Assembly: GCA_902729315.2 (NCBI GenBank) | Contig: LR746276.1 | Location: forward strand, 845,169 to 909,168 | DNA from: Spirodela intermedia | Taxonomy: Eukaryota > Streptophyta > Magnoliopsida > Alismatales > Araceae | Reading direction: 5' to 3' | Length of the DNA stretch: 64,000 nucleotides | Part shown: positions 40,201 to 52,488 of the stretch, one piece after another | Position numbering within the stretch: the stretch's first letter is position 1 | Layout: the number at the start of each line of letters is the position of its first letter | Translations under genes and position numbers: made by a program | The notes under the pieces: model-generated | What the model saw: only the letters and a program-made list of their open reading frames with translations | Database searches by the model: none | Told to the model about the DNA's origin: nothing

Positions 40201-43200
40201 CATTAAATGCCACACACAATATCGGAGTATACGCAGAAAAATAGATTTGATCTTATAGCCATTAACTGGGGGAAAGGCGTACAGTTCACTCTTTCATATC
40301 TATCGCATATTTGCAGAGATACAAACCAACAGGTAGTCTATTGTTGGAGAATTTCTAACTGTTGCCTACTTTTGCGAAAATCTGTGGAATACCAATAAGA
40401 AATTAGGCTTTGTGCTTTTCAATCCCAATAAAGCATTCCTCTCTCCATCTCTCTCTCTCTCTCTCTCTACCCACCCCCTCCCTCTCTCTCTCTCTCTATA
40501 CTCCGATTTGATCTATAAATCTACAAAGTTCTTGATCTTTATTGTCTCGTCTCCCAGTTAAAGTACTAATAGATATGCATCGAATATTTGGCAAGCATCT
40601 GCCCTACACAATTTAAATTTATGAAAAGACAAAAAATGTGAATGGTAAAGGAGGAGACAGGGGGGAGAGCGTGAGGAAAGGAGTTGCAGTCCACATGAGG
40701 GGAGAGAGACAGAGAGAATGAGGTTCTATGTGATTGACATTGCCCCTCATAATGTCTTTACCATCATGGTCATTTCAAAATCATGGTTGAATCAAAGTTA
40801 ACAAAGGTAAGAGTAATGGAATGTAACAAACAAACTAAATGATAAAAAATTTGCAGTGCATAGGCATTAAATTGGAGTATGGATCGACTTATTGATAAAC
40901 GAGATTCATTAAAAGGCTGGAAAGCCCAAAAACCTTAGCTTTCATCTCCTAATGAATCAATAAGAGAACTCAAATCAAAAGAGGAGACTTTTAATTTGAC
41001 CATAAGTTTTTTTAGAAATAAAGATGAAAAAAATCAAACCTGAAGTATAGAACCTAGAAAGCATGCAAAAAGAGAACTTTGTCGGACAATATCACAAAGG
41101 GCCACAATCTCAAAATAAAAGCGGCATGAGCACCACGGTATTGCAATCATACCAGCATTCAAAAGAGCATTTAAGTCGTTGCTGACCGTGACCCTTAATT
41201 TTTCAGTAAGGGAGGATCAGGTTTTCATAAATAATATTAACTATGGTAAAGACTCCAAAAAGTGAATTACAGAGAGAGTTGAACAGGACACTCATTTCAT
41301 TCGTGTGGCTAATCAAAGGATTCAATAAGTCTTTCATGAAGGTAATGGTACATGAGCTTTCCGACTTCTTTCAGGCTTTCTGGTGGTCATACTTGGGCAG
41401 TTTAAATGTAGTTTCAGAAAAAGTTGATCCTAGCTCTCAAAAGCATAAAGGATCCAAAGATCAATAATCAATTCAAAAGCAAGCATCTACATCTACACCA
41501 CCACGTGTAACTTTATTGACCACATGGAATGATGATCCAGGATCATGTTCAGCGGCTGCATCACAGCCACCATGTACCAATTCACATTATTCGTTTGTCA
41601 TCACTTCTAAAAGGGTATTAAAGACAGAAATCAAGATAGACAAAGTAAAAGCATAAGAGACGTGTTACTCACGTTTTGAGAGTTAGCATCACTTCCTTCA
41701 CTTGAGCCTTCATTACCAATTTCATCACTGCAAGTTCCTCTACAAAATATATGACATATCTCAGAACATAAGGCACACATAGTGCGAGGATGAAAGAATT
41801 CACAGTGGTAATCATCCAACATATCCTCATACTTTTGAGAAAAGGCTCCATTGGCTGATGTTCCGGATGTTTTACTCATTTCATTGCTGTTATTTCCGGT
41901 GATGACATTCAAATTGCCTACACTTTCTTTTGATTGACTCAAGTTACTTCTTTCCTTACCTTCAGCTGGTTTGCCCTCTACAACTGATGCAGCTCCCTAA
42001 AATGTAATTTATATCCATTCATAAAAATCAATACACAATAAAAAAAATATAAAAATCATGGACAAGACAAAGAAACTTACAGGAGCGTCTGGATTGCCAT
42101 TTTCGGAAGGGATAGCATATGGACTATATGGATGGGAACCCTGGTGTCAAAATAATTCAATGGCACCACCAATTAAACGTATCCAACAAGGTGGACTACT
42201 AACAATAAGGTTAAAAATATGAATTACGAAACAGAAGCAGAAGCATGTTTGCCAGAGAATTACCGGTGGCATAGATGGATGAGCATACACCCCTCCATGT
42301 GGATACATAAAGAAGGGCGGCGATGGTGTTCCATATGGAGACATAACAGGCTGCAAAGAAAATTAATATTCTTATCCATGTTAGCACTGCAACATTGTTT
42401 TCTAGCAGAGCATAACTGAAAAAGATGTTCAAACAGTTACTGAGGAAAGCAACTTCCAATTCTCATATGTGCCAACCACAATAGAGGAACTAAAAATATG
42501 TAGGTCCTGAAAGGGATTATAGAAATATTTTTTATGGCTTTCTTACTGATCTCTGCGTGCCAAATTAAGATGTAATAGAAAGTTGATCCGAGTATCATCC
42601 TAATAGGCACCCACAAGAATGCATGTTCAGATTCTATTGAAAAGCCAGATGAAATCAACTGATGAGTGACAAGAAATGCTGCCGTCCCCGTTTCTATTGG
42701 TCTTTGTCTACTTCACCTCAGTCACGGAATAAAAGTAATAACACTTATCCCTTACCCATGTGACCTCAGAATTCTTCGTATCATTACCTTGGCAAGCTAA
42801 AAGGATTCTACAACCAAAAGTGCCATTTAATACGAAGATATTCAATGACTCACATCAGATTGTGTTTTATACATGATCAATGCCGAAAAAAGGTCATCAG
42901 TCCAGATCAGCCAGATCAACAGTAGAGTGTGTAGAGAGTACTTTAGGCTTAATATGAATAATTTCGTGCAGTAAAACCCTAGACAGAGGAGAAGACGGCT
43001 GCTTGCACCAAGGAGGATGGATTTATCACTAATGCTCTTCAGTGACTACATCAATCTCCTTCCCACGAAACTCCGAACTTGGATGATGATACATGCATTC
43101 AGCAGACAACCAAAAATTTAATGAATTCATGATCAAACTGAGCTCATCGAGAGGAAAACAAGGATTTCCATGGCGTGGATTTATCTGTACTCTGATATTC

Positions 43201-43870
43201 AAAAATAATTGCGCAAATATGTACAAAAAGTATTTCTGAGAACCTAACTGAATTTAATCAAGGAACTCACAGGTAGACTGGATATTGATATGTCTTCAGG
43301 TAAATATGAAAAAAATTAAAACGATAGTTGTTAATGGTTCTTCTTTTTTTCTTTTTCTTTTTTTTTCTTTTTTTTTTGAAAATTGTTTCGTCTGATTTGG
43401 GGCGAAATGAAGTTACAAAAGTGGTACCTGTGCTCCCCACACGTAAGGATGTCCTTGGGGACTTGACGCCACAGGAGGGAAGAAACCCTGAGGAGGGACC
43501 GGGGAATATCCCTATCAAATGATAGTTCTATAAGTCAAAATTTGAAGGAACTTCGGTCTTGAGAACAGCATGTGCTCTGCTGCTACTCCTGGATCGCTCG
43601 ACGCCAGATTATATTTCCCAGTCAATTTACCTGAAAGCCACTCCATTCAGGATAAGCAACACCTGTAGAAACAAAAGAAGCGGCGGAGCTAGAGCTTCTC
43701 GCCGGAGTCTTCTCCTGAACAACAATCAGACAACAGAAATAAACATCGTGAGCAGTCGATTACTGAATAGCGCCATTCCAAATCATCAGATCGGTGTGAA
43801 TAAAGTTCACTGGTGCTGAAGACTCCTTTGGCGACGCCTTTGACGCCGAGGCCAACTCGCCAATCCCCAT
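36813..43870 (-). CDS. bZIP16: Group G bZIP transcription factor (bZIP16/bZIP68/GBF clade)
   Basis: Nuclear G-box (CACGTG)-binding factor. Twelve coding exons on the minus strand: 43811-43870, 43631-43714, 43428-43511, 42264-42350, 42081-42140, 41833-41996, 41673-41739, 39999-40017, 39627-39904, 37522-37599, 36975-37100, 36813-36896. They join in phase to 396 residues (Arabidopsis bZIP16 409). The Pro-rich MFMR domain is shown by [40 protein letters not shown] and [20 protein letters not shown]. Then come [27 protein letters not shown] and [12 protein letters not shown]. The basic region is [21 protein letters not shown] (about 307-327). The zipper has Phe at the second heptad position and Tyr at 330, where bZIP16 has its redox Cys. 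Clade assignment is by remembered sequence. Confidence 0.93.
37124..37256. repeat. Compound (GATA)/(GACA)/(GA) microsatellite in a bZIP intron
   Basis: Lies in the intron just before the exon that encodes the zipper, 24 bp upstream of its acceptor in transcript orientation. Confidence 0.9.
39999..40017 (-). other. Predicted 19-nt microexon of the bZIP gene
   Basis: Bounded by CAG on the acceptor side and GTGATG on the donor side. It adds ESEPNT plus one base, which completes Ala with the next exon (GASQNG...). Without it, the phase between the exon ending SQN (41673) and the exon starting 39904 does not match. Confidence 0.7.
43341..43378. repeat. T-rich tract in bZIP intron
   Basis: Nearly pure poly(T) on the plus strand with a few C, about 50 bp downstream of the HPYVWGAQ exon in transcript orientation. 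Confidence 0.8.
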
Positions 43871-45449
43871 CAAGCGCCTACAGCCCCCCTTCCAACTTTC
43901 ACGACATCCAAATCGCCGCCACTTGCGGAGATCTCAATTTGAAAGTGCCTGGAACTCGATGAAGTGAAGAAGCAATGTGATCCCCCCCTCCCGACGAGAC
44001 GGAGACGAGGAAGGAACAATGGAATTAGACTCGCCGCGTCCTTAATTCGAAGCAAGTATTTAAAATTCTCCTGGGACTTCACGGAGGCCGCCAAAGGAAA
44101 TGGAAAGATCAAGAGCTAAGGAAGAACAATGAAGCCCCCCCGGAACTCCGAAGGAAGTCGAAAGCAGCGGATCTGCCTCCCCGGGACCGGCGATCGTCCC
44201 CTGCACTCTCCTCACGAAGCGGGGAAGAAGAGGGCGAGAGACAGAGAGAGAGAGATGAGTGTAAGGGGGGGATTGGGGACTTCAAAATTGTAGCGTCCTC
44301 TAACTGCCTTTAATCTGTCTATTTTTGTAATACTTTTATGTCCAATACTTTAAAATATTACATAAAACTCTTTTAACTTTTCTTCGCTTATTCTGAAAGG
44401 GAAAATAATATTCGCATTTGCCATGAAACTAATTTACCAGATATGGCTAGGGGCAAAGCCTGCCAGGTGGACTCCACGTGGAACCTCTATATTTTCAAAA
44501 AAATCTAAATATTTCCTATTAATAACTCAAAAACCCTCACATGCTATAATTTTTTATGCGTGTGATAATACACCCATATGCCTCATCAAAGCCTTTGTCC
44601 TTTTCTAAAAAGGTTAGAACGTTCATAAAATATTTTGGATATAATTTTTTTCTTCCAATATTTGAGAGCTATATTTGATGGATTTATAAAAAAGTCCATA
44701 ACAAATAAGGCCATTAATATTTAAAGCCATGAACAGGATTTAATGTTTACAAGAGATATAAATTAACTCCGTGATAATAATATTTTATAATATTTATTCT
44801 ACATAAAGCTTGACAAAGGCAAATGTTTAAAATAATATATTTTATGTAACTTTAAGCATCTATTATTTGTGCCTAGACCAAATTTATTTAAATTAAATAA
44901 TATTAAATTAATGAAATCCCTTTTAATCCCCCGTAATAATATTTTTTATTAATTTAAAATAATATACTGGTCCAGCTTCAAACTACCTGCCTACACTGAT
45001 AAATTGTCCCCAGATATACCCGCATTTAAAGTATTATCGGATCATATAATAATATCTGGAGTAATAAAAAATTATTAAAATATTTATTATCAGTATATAT
45101 AATATGGTTCATAATATCATTAAATAAATAAAAAAGAACGTGCGTATCTGCGAACGTACTTTTTTGGGTTTTTTCGAGAAACTCCTATAGATCGCTGGAG
45201 CGGGACCGAGTCTGGCACGACCGATCCAGCACGCCGATCCGACTCTGTGACCCGGGTAGAAAGTTCCACCTATCTGGGCCGTCAAATGGGGAGAACAACA
45301 GACGTGCGCCTCTGATTTTTGGGGATGCTCATTTCCGAAAGTGCCACCAACGCCCTGAGCCTTTATTTATTTATTTCTTCCTTTCAGTAGCCGACTTCCG
45401 TCCCTTCTCGCTACTCCGCTTCCCTCCCTCAGCAGCACGGCCCCCTGCC
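43871..45449. promoter_or_regulatory. Divergent intergenic region between bZIP and DnaJ genes
   Basis: 43871-44280 is GC-rich and likely the bZIP leader and promoter, with a GA tract at 44231-44256 (CT on the transcript). 44300-45170 is very AT-rich with no genes. 45171-45449 turns GC-rich again and should hold the DnaJ promoter and leader; TTTATTTATTTATTTC at 45361-45376 is a weak TATA candidate. Confidence 0.45.
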
Positions 45450-47582
45450 ATGGAGGAAGCTCCCTCGCCGCCCGACACGCCTCCGGCGGCGCAGCAGCGG
45501 CGCGATTTCTTGGTAGATTCGGAGAAGCCAGAAGCGGCTGCATCAGAGACGGCAGAGGAGGCACCATCGGAGGCTATGGAGGAATCCCTGAATGCAGAGT
45601 CGGAAGAGGCGTTATCTCCGCCGCAGGTGTCGCCGAAGGCTGAGATTCGGGAAGAACAGGATGCGGCAATGGGAGAAGAATCGATGGTTGAGACAGCAGC
45701 CGAAGTTCAAGGAGGAGAATCGGCGCGGCTACCCGCAGGACCGGAGATCACGAAAGTAGGGCATCAATCGCCATCGTTGGCAACCTTGGAGACTCCGGCG
45801 GAGGATCCACCAAGTGCAGCGTCATCCATTCCGCTGGAAGCAGAAATCCGATCGCCAATAGCATCTCCTCCATCTTCTCCTAGGGTTTCCGAGGAAGAAG
45901 CCGAAGCTCTGCGGCTGAAGTCACTTGCAGAGGATAGGTACCGGTCAGGGGGTCCCCTCAGATCAGCTCTCAAGTACGCCAAGAAGGCCATCCGCCTCGC
46001 CCCCGACCTCGACGGCCTGCCGCAGATGGTCACCGCCCTTCGCGTACTCCGCGCGCCGCCTGGTGATCACTACCGTGCCCTCCTCATCGAGCCCTTCTCC
46101 CATGTCAACGTCGTCCGGCGTCAGTACAAGGCCCTCGCCCTCATCCTCCACCCGGACAAGAACACGGCCTCCCTCTCCACATTCCCGGGTTCTGAAGAGG
46201 CCTTCAAGCGCATCGGCGAGGCATTCCAGGTCCTCTCCGACCGCGGCTGTCGCAGGGAATACGACATAAGACTGCGCATGGAGCTCGAGGCTTCGGCGAG
46301 GTCTAGGGAGGAGGAAGGTGCCGCCGCTGCGTCCTCGCGGATTGAGACCTTCTGGACGGCCTGCACGACCTGCCGGCTGTTTCACCAGTTCGATCGCCGG
46401 TATGTTGGGCAGCGGCTTCTCTGTCCCCGTTGCAGGAAGAGTTTCATGGCCGTTGAGGTCTCCATTGATGGCAACGAAAAAGGTCACAACCATGGAGGGG
46501 GTGGTGCCATCCCCAGCTCAAATACGAGGGTTACGAGGACCAGGTCCGCCAGGCTTGCCGGTGAATCGATGTCACCTGCGCTTTTGAGTGTACCGTCGGT
46601 TTCTAGGGCTGCCAGATCCCTTAGGCCCTCAAGATCTTCTAGACCTACCTCCATTCCAAGGGTTCAGGTAAAGCAAGAGATAAGTGGGGGCAGGAAGAGG
46701 ACGGTTGCCTTCGCTGGTTCACTGGAGGAATCCAAGCCCAAGAGAGCAAAGGAGAAGACCCTTGCTGAGATACAGATGGAGATCAGGAGGAAATCCAGAA
46801 CAACCCATAGTTTATCGAAGGCAAAAGGGAAGAAGGGAAAGATGGGGTCCTTGACGCCTTTCAAGACACGAGCTCGAGATTTGCGTGCAATGGCGGTGGA
46901 GGACTCCGATTTCTACGACTTCGACAAGCATAGGACTGAGAAATCCTTCAGGAAAGGGCAGATATGGGCGATCTACGACGATGACGATGGAATGCCGCGC
47001 CATTATGGATTGATCGAGGAGGTTTACTCTACGAATCCCTTCAGGGTGCTGATGAGCTGGTTGGATATCCAGAACAACGGGGATAAAGCTCCGCTGCTCT
47101 GGGAGAAGAAGACGGGGCTCCACATCTCTTCCGGGCTGTTCAAGGTTGGGAAGGAGGTTGAAATTGACTCTGTAAACTTATTCTCTCATCAGGTGGATTG
47201 TGAGAGAGCCGCCAGGGAGCTGTACAGAATCTATCCGAGGAAGGGATCTGTGTGGGCGTTGTACAGAGAGGGAGGTCCCACCGGAGGAGGTGAGGGGCGG
47301 GACTACGACCTTGTCGTGCTCCTGTCGAGTTTCAGTGAGATGTACGGATTGACCATGGCATATCTTGAAAAGCTTGAAGGGTTCAAGACCATCTTCAAGA
47401 GGCGGGAGGTCGGCATCCATGCCGTCAAATGGCTCGAGAGGAGTGAGACCCAGCTCTTCTCTCATCAGATTCCTGCCAGGAAGCTCTCAGATACAGAGAT
47501 GCAGGACCTGCCTGGTGAGTGCTGGGAGCTCGATCCCGCCTCCCTTCCCTCGGACCTGCTTCAAATCGGCTGGAAGGGATGA
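45450..47582 (+). CDS. DnaJ-domain protein with DUF3444
   Basis: Intronless 710-residue protein of the plant-specific J-domain plus DUF3444 family, thought to act as Hsp70 co-chaperones, possibly nuclear; individual roles are mostly unknown. Residues 1-150 are acidic, Pro/Ala/Glu-rich and probably disordered. Next comes the short helical lead-in ALRLKSLAEDRYRSGG...AKKAIRLAPDLDG seen in this family. The J domain (about 206-276) keeps HPD at about 234-236 (LHPDKN). It is followed by a Cys4 zinc-ribbon-like segment (CTTCRLFHQFDRRYVGQRLL then CPRC). A basic linker (SKPKRAKEK, KAKGKKGKMG) could be a nuclear signal. One DUF3444 domain occupies about 487-690 (FYDFDKHRTEKSF, GQIWAIYDDDDGMPRHYGLI). 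Some family members have two copies. Confidence 0.93.
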   Translation: MEEAPSPPDTPPAAQQRRDFLVDSEKPEAAASETAEEAPSEAMEESLNAESEEALSPPQVSPKAEIREEQDAAMGEESMVETAAEVQGGESARLPAGPEITKVGHQSPSLATLETPAEDPPSAASSIPLEAEIRSPIASPPSSPRVSEEEAEALRLKSLAEDRYRSGGPLRSALKYAKKAIRLAPDLDGLPQMVTALRVLRAPPGDHYRALLIEPFSHVNVVRRQYKALALILHPDKNTASLSTFPGSEEAFKRIGEAFQVLSDRGCRREYDIRLRMELEASARSREEEGAAAASSRIETFWTACTTCRLFHQFDRRYVGQRLLCPRCRKSFMAVEVSIDGNEKGHNHGGGGAIPSSNTRVTRTRSARLAGESMSPALLSVPSVSRAARSLRPSRSSRPTSIPRVQVKQEISGGRKRTVAFAGSLEESKPKRAKEKTLAEIQMEIRRKSRTTHSLSKAKGKKGKMGSLTPFKTRARDLRAMAVEDSDFYDFDKHRTEKSFRKGQIWAIYDDDDGMPRHYGLIEEVYSTNPFRVLMSWLDIQNNGDKAPLLWEKKTGLHISSGLFKVGKEVEIDSVNLFSHQVDCERAARELYRIYPRKGSVWALYREGGPTGGGEGRDYDLVVLLSSFSEMYGLTMAYLEKLEGFKTIFKRREVGIHAVKWLERSETQLFSHQIPARKLSDTEMQDLPGECWELDPASLPSDLLQIGWKG

Positions 47583-49700
47583 CAAGAGCATCTGCACTTC
47601 TGCCCTTTGCCACAGCATCTAGGTTCTGAAAATGATCCGCAACTGCAGAATCCCCTGCGAGTTGAAGACTCTCTTTGCCCGGCCATTGACTTTTTGCAGA
47701 ATTGTAGGGATTCCTCTTCCTGACTCTCCCATCTAACATTATCCGATTATTCAAAATACCATGACATGATCTACCATTTATATTTTTTCCCTCAATTTAT
47801 TTGGAATAATCGAATCAGTACGCTAATTCTAATTATCATAAAATAAAATAAAAAATTGACTTTTCGATCTTTCTTTTAGGCACCGTGATGTCAACTGTCA
47901 ACGCAGAAAGAATCCTTACAGAAAGCCTCAGCTGCCATACATGTTTTCTTGGACCCATGACATCATCACGAGAAGGTTCATCTCTCTGATATCCTACTCT
48001 TCTTGCTTCTAATCTTTAGGGAAAAAGCATCACACCAGCTAGTCGTCGGTGTGCTCACGAGATTGTGGTATTTATATCCTGTATGTGAGGTTTTCATCGA
48101 CATCTCCAGCTGGGGAAGCTTCCCCTGCTCAACTGGACGATCCATCACCCACCCCCCGGACCAGGCTCGCAATCTGGCGTTGCGAAAACTGTACTCTTCT
48201 TGATTGTATCATTATCCTTTCCATTTCGGGCTGACTTCTGATTACCCGATATGCTTGTGAAATAGAAAAATTTCCGGACCAATTCTTGTGTTTCACGATG
48301 GTTTTTTTTATATTTTAATTTATATAATACTTCCATTTATGTAATGTTATTATTATGCGATATTATACAATATTCTCTTTTTTTCTTGTTGCATACCCTG
48401 GATACCCTCCAATGTGCAAAATTATTGCTTGAATAGCATTTTCTTACCTTAGTTTCTTGTTAATTACTGCATTTCATTGTTGAAGTTTCCCTATAAAGTC
48501 TATGAACGATATTTTTTTTGTAGATAATTAGTTGATGGATATTAATTAAATAAACGCAATTTGTTTTATTGTTAAATCATCCTACAAATTTTATTTTAAT
48601 AGGATTAAAAAGTTGAAGGCAAAAAATAAAATATTTGGAGCTAGTATATATATATATATATATATATCGTTGCAAATTGTACACGTGGCTTCGTCTTCAG
48701 GAAAATTAGATGGGTTCCAGCTGCCGAGCTTCAACTGCTGGCCACTGAGCGAGCTTCGGTCTCTGGAGTATTCGCCAAAAGCCAGGATCAGAAACGCACA
48801 CTGGAAATTTTCCAACACATCAGGAGACGGTTAAGAATACAGATGAGCCAGCAATCACTGCCCCTTCAGTCAGGGCAGAAGGCTGGGGATAATGGAGCAG
48901 CCCCGGATACTCAGGCAGAAGACGAAGGTCACTCTCAGCCTCTTATTTATTCATTGGACGGTTCGGATGGACTTCGCCGTTCTTTCCCAACAAAAAAGTA
49001 AAGGGCTGTATCACATCGAGATGTCGATTCGTTTTCCGCCCTGTTCTGGGACCCACTTCACTTGATTGATTGACTCGCAGTCGAAGCCCGCGTGATGTGG
49101 TCCGTTGAAGGACGGGTGACAGAACACGTGGAAGGGGAACGGGGGCGTGGTAGGTGGGAGTAACGATTCCCACGTGTTTTTTCGTACGACGCGCTCGGTA
49201 GACCAACAGACGCCGTGACAGCGGAGGAAAGGACTTCAAAACTGAAAAATAGGGGTTTGTAACGGCGTTATGGCATGAGTGTAGTGCGCATCTATCACGG
49301 TTCGCCTAGTAATTCCCCTTTTTGGTGAAGGGCAAGGGCGTCTTTCAGTTAATGGGCTGATGTGTGAGGGCCAGGCCATAGCCCAATGGTTGTGATTTAG
49401 CCACAAAAGGGTTCGAACATTGTGACGTGACTCATTCTTATATTTAAGAATATGTAAATACATATATTAATATTTATTAATAGCCATTTAACGGGCAGCA
49501 GCATTTTTAAGATGTTATGAAACGCTTTGAAGGCTTTGAACTCGGACGCGCATGCTGCCGCGAGATGGGTAGGCAAAATGTGCACATCAACTCGTACGTA
49601 GTCTCTGCGCACCGTCAGGTTCAGTTCAACTATTTATTTATTGTTATTAACACCCATAACTTTGGGAACCCCGAGACCTACGCGTGGAGTGTGAGCTTAC
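47583..49700. other. Intergenic region between the DnaJ and 4CL genes
   Basis: DnaJ 3' UTR, then AT-rich DNA (48240-48700) with a (TA)n run at about 48647-48667. More GC-rich DNA at 48900-49250 contains two CACGTG G-boxes near 49123-49128 and 49171-49176. A perfect palindrome GGGGAAGCTTCCCC lies at 48112-48125. No frame here resembles a known protein. Confidence 0.4.
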
Positions 49701-49835
49701 GTGCTTCAGACTGATAGAAAGAGAGAGAGAGACTAGGAAGGTAAGGTGACTGTGTGCAACTCAGGACCGCTCCTCGCAGCTACCACCCTCCTCTCCATCC
49801 AATTCTGCCTCTCCCCCGTGTCACGCGGATTCCTC

Positions 49836-49842
49836 ACCTACC
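49836..49842 (+). promoter_or_regulatory. AC element (ACCTACC) upstream of 4CL
   Basis: Exact ACCTACC, the R2R3-MYB binding site of phenylpropanoid promoters such as PAL and 4CL. It lies 20 bp upstream of a TATA-like sequence and 170 bp before the ATG. Confidence 0.55.
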
Positions 49843-49861
49843 TCCTCCTCGCCGAGGTTTT

Positions 49862-49869
49862 TATAATAT
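49862..49869 (+). promoter_or_regulatory. TATA-like box of 4CL
   Basis: TATAATAT in a T-rich context, about 143 bp upstream of the 4CL start codon, compatible with a leader of roughly 110 nt. Confidence 0.45.
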
Positions 49870-50011
49870 CTCTTCCTTTTTCTTTTTTCCGACACATAGA
49901 GCTCTCTTTCTCCCCTCTTGGGAAGATATCTTCCTTCGTCTCTCCGTGTGGAGTTTTAAGTTGCAGAGGGGAGGAGGAAGAGTTACACTCGAAAGGAGCA
50001 GGACGGAGAAC

Positions 50012-51696
50012 ATGCTGTCCGTTGCGACCCACGAAGCCCAGACCCAGATCTCTTCCCACGACGCCTCCCAGGTGTCGCCGGCCCCGGCGCCGGCGCCGGA
50101 GACGATGATCTTCCGGTCTAGGCTCCCCGATATCCCTATCTCTAACCACCTTTCCCTCCACAGTTACTGCTTCGAGAGGGCCTCCGAGTATCCCGATCGC
50201 CCATGTCTCATCTCTGGCTCCTCCGGTGAGATCTTCTCCTTCTCAGAAACCCAGATCAACTCTCGCCGGACCGCCGCCGGACTGGCCTCCCTCGGCATCC
50301 GGCAGGGGGAAACCGTCATGATCCTCCTGCAGAACTGCCCCGAGTTCGCCTTCTCCTTCCTTGCCGTCTCCATGCTCGGCGCCATGTCCACCACCGCCAA
50401 TCCCTTCTGCACGCCGGCGGAGATCTTCAAGCAGTTCGAGGCCTCACGCACGAAGCTCGTCATCACCCACGCCCAGTTCGTCGACAAGTTCCGCCACGAG
50501 ATGTTCCCGGCGATCGGAGAGGACCTGAAGGTGGTCACCGTCGACGAGCCCCCCCAGGGTTGCATCTCCTTCTCCTCTCTCCTCGCCGCCGGTGAGGAGG
50601 ACCTCCCCGAGGTCGCCATCAACGCCGACAACCCGGTGGCGCTTCCCTTCTCGTCGGGAACCACGGGGCTGCCCAAAGGGGTCGTCCTCACCCACCGGAA
50701 CCTCGTCACCAGCGTGGCGCAGCAGGTCGACGGCGACAATCCCAACCTGTACCTCTCTGCCGACGACGTCGTCCTCTGCGTGCTTCCCCTCTTCCACATC
50801 TTCTCCCTCAACTCCGTCCTCTTCTGCTCCCTCCGCGCCGGCGCCGCCGTGCTGATCCTGCCCAAGTTCGAGATCACCGCGCTGCTGACCCTTATCGAGA
50901 AGCACCGCGTCACGGTGGCCGCCGTCGTGCCGCCCATCGTCCTGTCCCTGGCGAAGACACCCCTGGTGGAGAAGTTCGACCTGAGCTCCATCAGAATCGT
51001 TCTCTCAGGTGCGGCGCCGCTGGGGAAGGAGCTGGAGGAGGCGCTGCACCGCCGTATCCCACAGGCGACCTTCGGACAGGGGTACGGGATGACCGAAGCA
51101 GGCCCAGTTCTCACCATGTGCCCCGCCTTCGCCAAGAACCCTCTGCCGGCGAAGTCCGGCTCCTGCGGCAGCGTGGTGAGAAACGCGGAGCTGAAGATCA
51201 CCGATCCGGTGACGGGCTTCTCTCTCGGTCGGAACCAGCCCGGCGAGATCTGCATCAGAGGAGCTCAGATCATGAAAGGTAACTCGCACTGGAATTGTAC
51301 CGGTGACTCTGCGTGAACCTGGTAGAATAGTACTCGTTCCTTCTTCGCCGGCCGTTCCCGATCTTCGCCGCGGACTGAGACGCGAATTCTCCGTCTCCCC
51401 ATCATCAGGGTACCTCAATGACCCCGTGGCGACGTCAACCACCATAGACGCCGACGGCTGGTTGCACACCGGCGACATTGGCTTCGTCGACGACGACGAC
51501 GAGATCTTCATCGTCGACAGAGTCAAGGAGCTCATCAAGTACAAGGGCTTCCAGGTTGTTCATCTCTCTCTCTCTCTCTATGAATTCAGCCCAGGAAGAA
51601 AAATAGCCCTGCGCTACTCTCTCGGTCGCTTTCTCTGAATTCAGCATAGGAAGAGAATAACACTGCCCTTCTCTCTCTCTCTCTCTCTCTCGGTCA

Positions 51697-51740
<44 letters not shown>

Positions 51741-52488
51741 TCAGCCCAGGAAGAAAAATAGCCCTGCCCTACTGTCTCTGTCTGTCTCTCTCTCTCTCTC
51801 GCTTCTGTATTCAGCCCAGGAAGAAAATTCTCGTCTAGTGTAGGACTGTCACAGATCTCCAGCGAGAGCAGCAACTAATCTCGTTGCCGGCCGGCAGGTA
51901 CCGCCGGCGGAGCTCGAGGCGATGCTGATCTGCCACCCCGACATTGTCGACGCCGCCGTCGTTCCGTAAGTTCGCCGCCGTCTGTTGATCCTCTTAGACG
52001 AGGGACTTCTTGGAGAGATAGGCTGACCTCGTTTTGCCCGCACAGAGCGAAAGATGATACCGTCGGCGAGGTCCCCGTCGCCTTCGTCGTCCGCACCGCC
52101 GGCTCCGACCTTACCGAGGAAGCCGTGAAGGGATTCATTTCCAAACAGGTTCGATCTCGCAGACTCATCCGATCTCCAGATACGACAAAAATATATTCAA
52201 ACATGGTAATAATAATCTCATTTTTCTGGGAGGTAATTTATAGTTTAATTTTTAAAAATAAAAGATAATTCAAATATCCCATTTCTTCCAGAATTATTCG
52301 TTTATTCTGTGATTATTAATATGGGAAACAAAAAATACTAATTAAACTCAATTTAATCTCTTTTTTTTTTCCAGGTCGTATTTTACAAGAGACTACACAA
52401 GGTCTACTTCGTTCAGGCGATACCCAAGTCGCCGGCGGGGAAGATACTTCGCAAGGAGCTGAGGGCCAGGCTTGCCACTTCACCCTAG
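50012..52488 (+). CDS. 4CL: 4-coumarate:CoA ligase, class II
   Basis: Cytosolic enzyme activating 4-coumarate and related acids to CoA thioesters for flavonoid and monolignol pathways. Five exons: 50012-51278, 51409-51554, 51898-51965, 52046-52148, 52375-52488, giving 565 residues. The start [14 protein letters not shown] fits 4CL N-termini; the in-frame sequence before it is leader. Box I is [11 protein letters not shown] (about 214-224), then [27 protein letters not shown] and box II GEICIRG. The catalytic Lys lies in [58 protein letters not shown] and [13 protein letters not shown] resemble the At4CL3/Os4CL2 class (class II, flavonoid-linked) more than class I. A Phe replaces the usual Tyr in FHIYSLNS. 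Class assignment is from remembered alignments. Confidence 0.93.
51581..51830. repeat. Four-unit minisatellite with CT tracts in 4CL intron 2
   Basis: Units start at 51581, 51636, 51736 and 51806 with TGAATTCAGCCCAGGAAGAA (variants CATAGG, TGTATTC), each followed by AATAGCCCTGC-like sequence and a CT run of variable length. Most size difference between units comes from the CT run. Confidence 0.85.

Noticed and set aside
48112-48125. Perfect palindrome GGGGAAGCTTCCCC
   Set aside because: Short and isolated; the flanks do not extend the pairing, so there is no support for a terminator, miRNA or origin.
49385-49425. tRNA-like B-box (GGGTTCGAAC) near 49409
   Set aside because: No matching A box, acceptor stem or anticodon arm could be folded around it; at most a tRNA-derived remnant.
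50164-51255. 363-codon minus-strand frame opposite 4CL
   Set aside because: Antisense shadow caused by high GC at third positions of 4CL exon 1; no recognisable domain.
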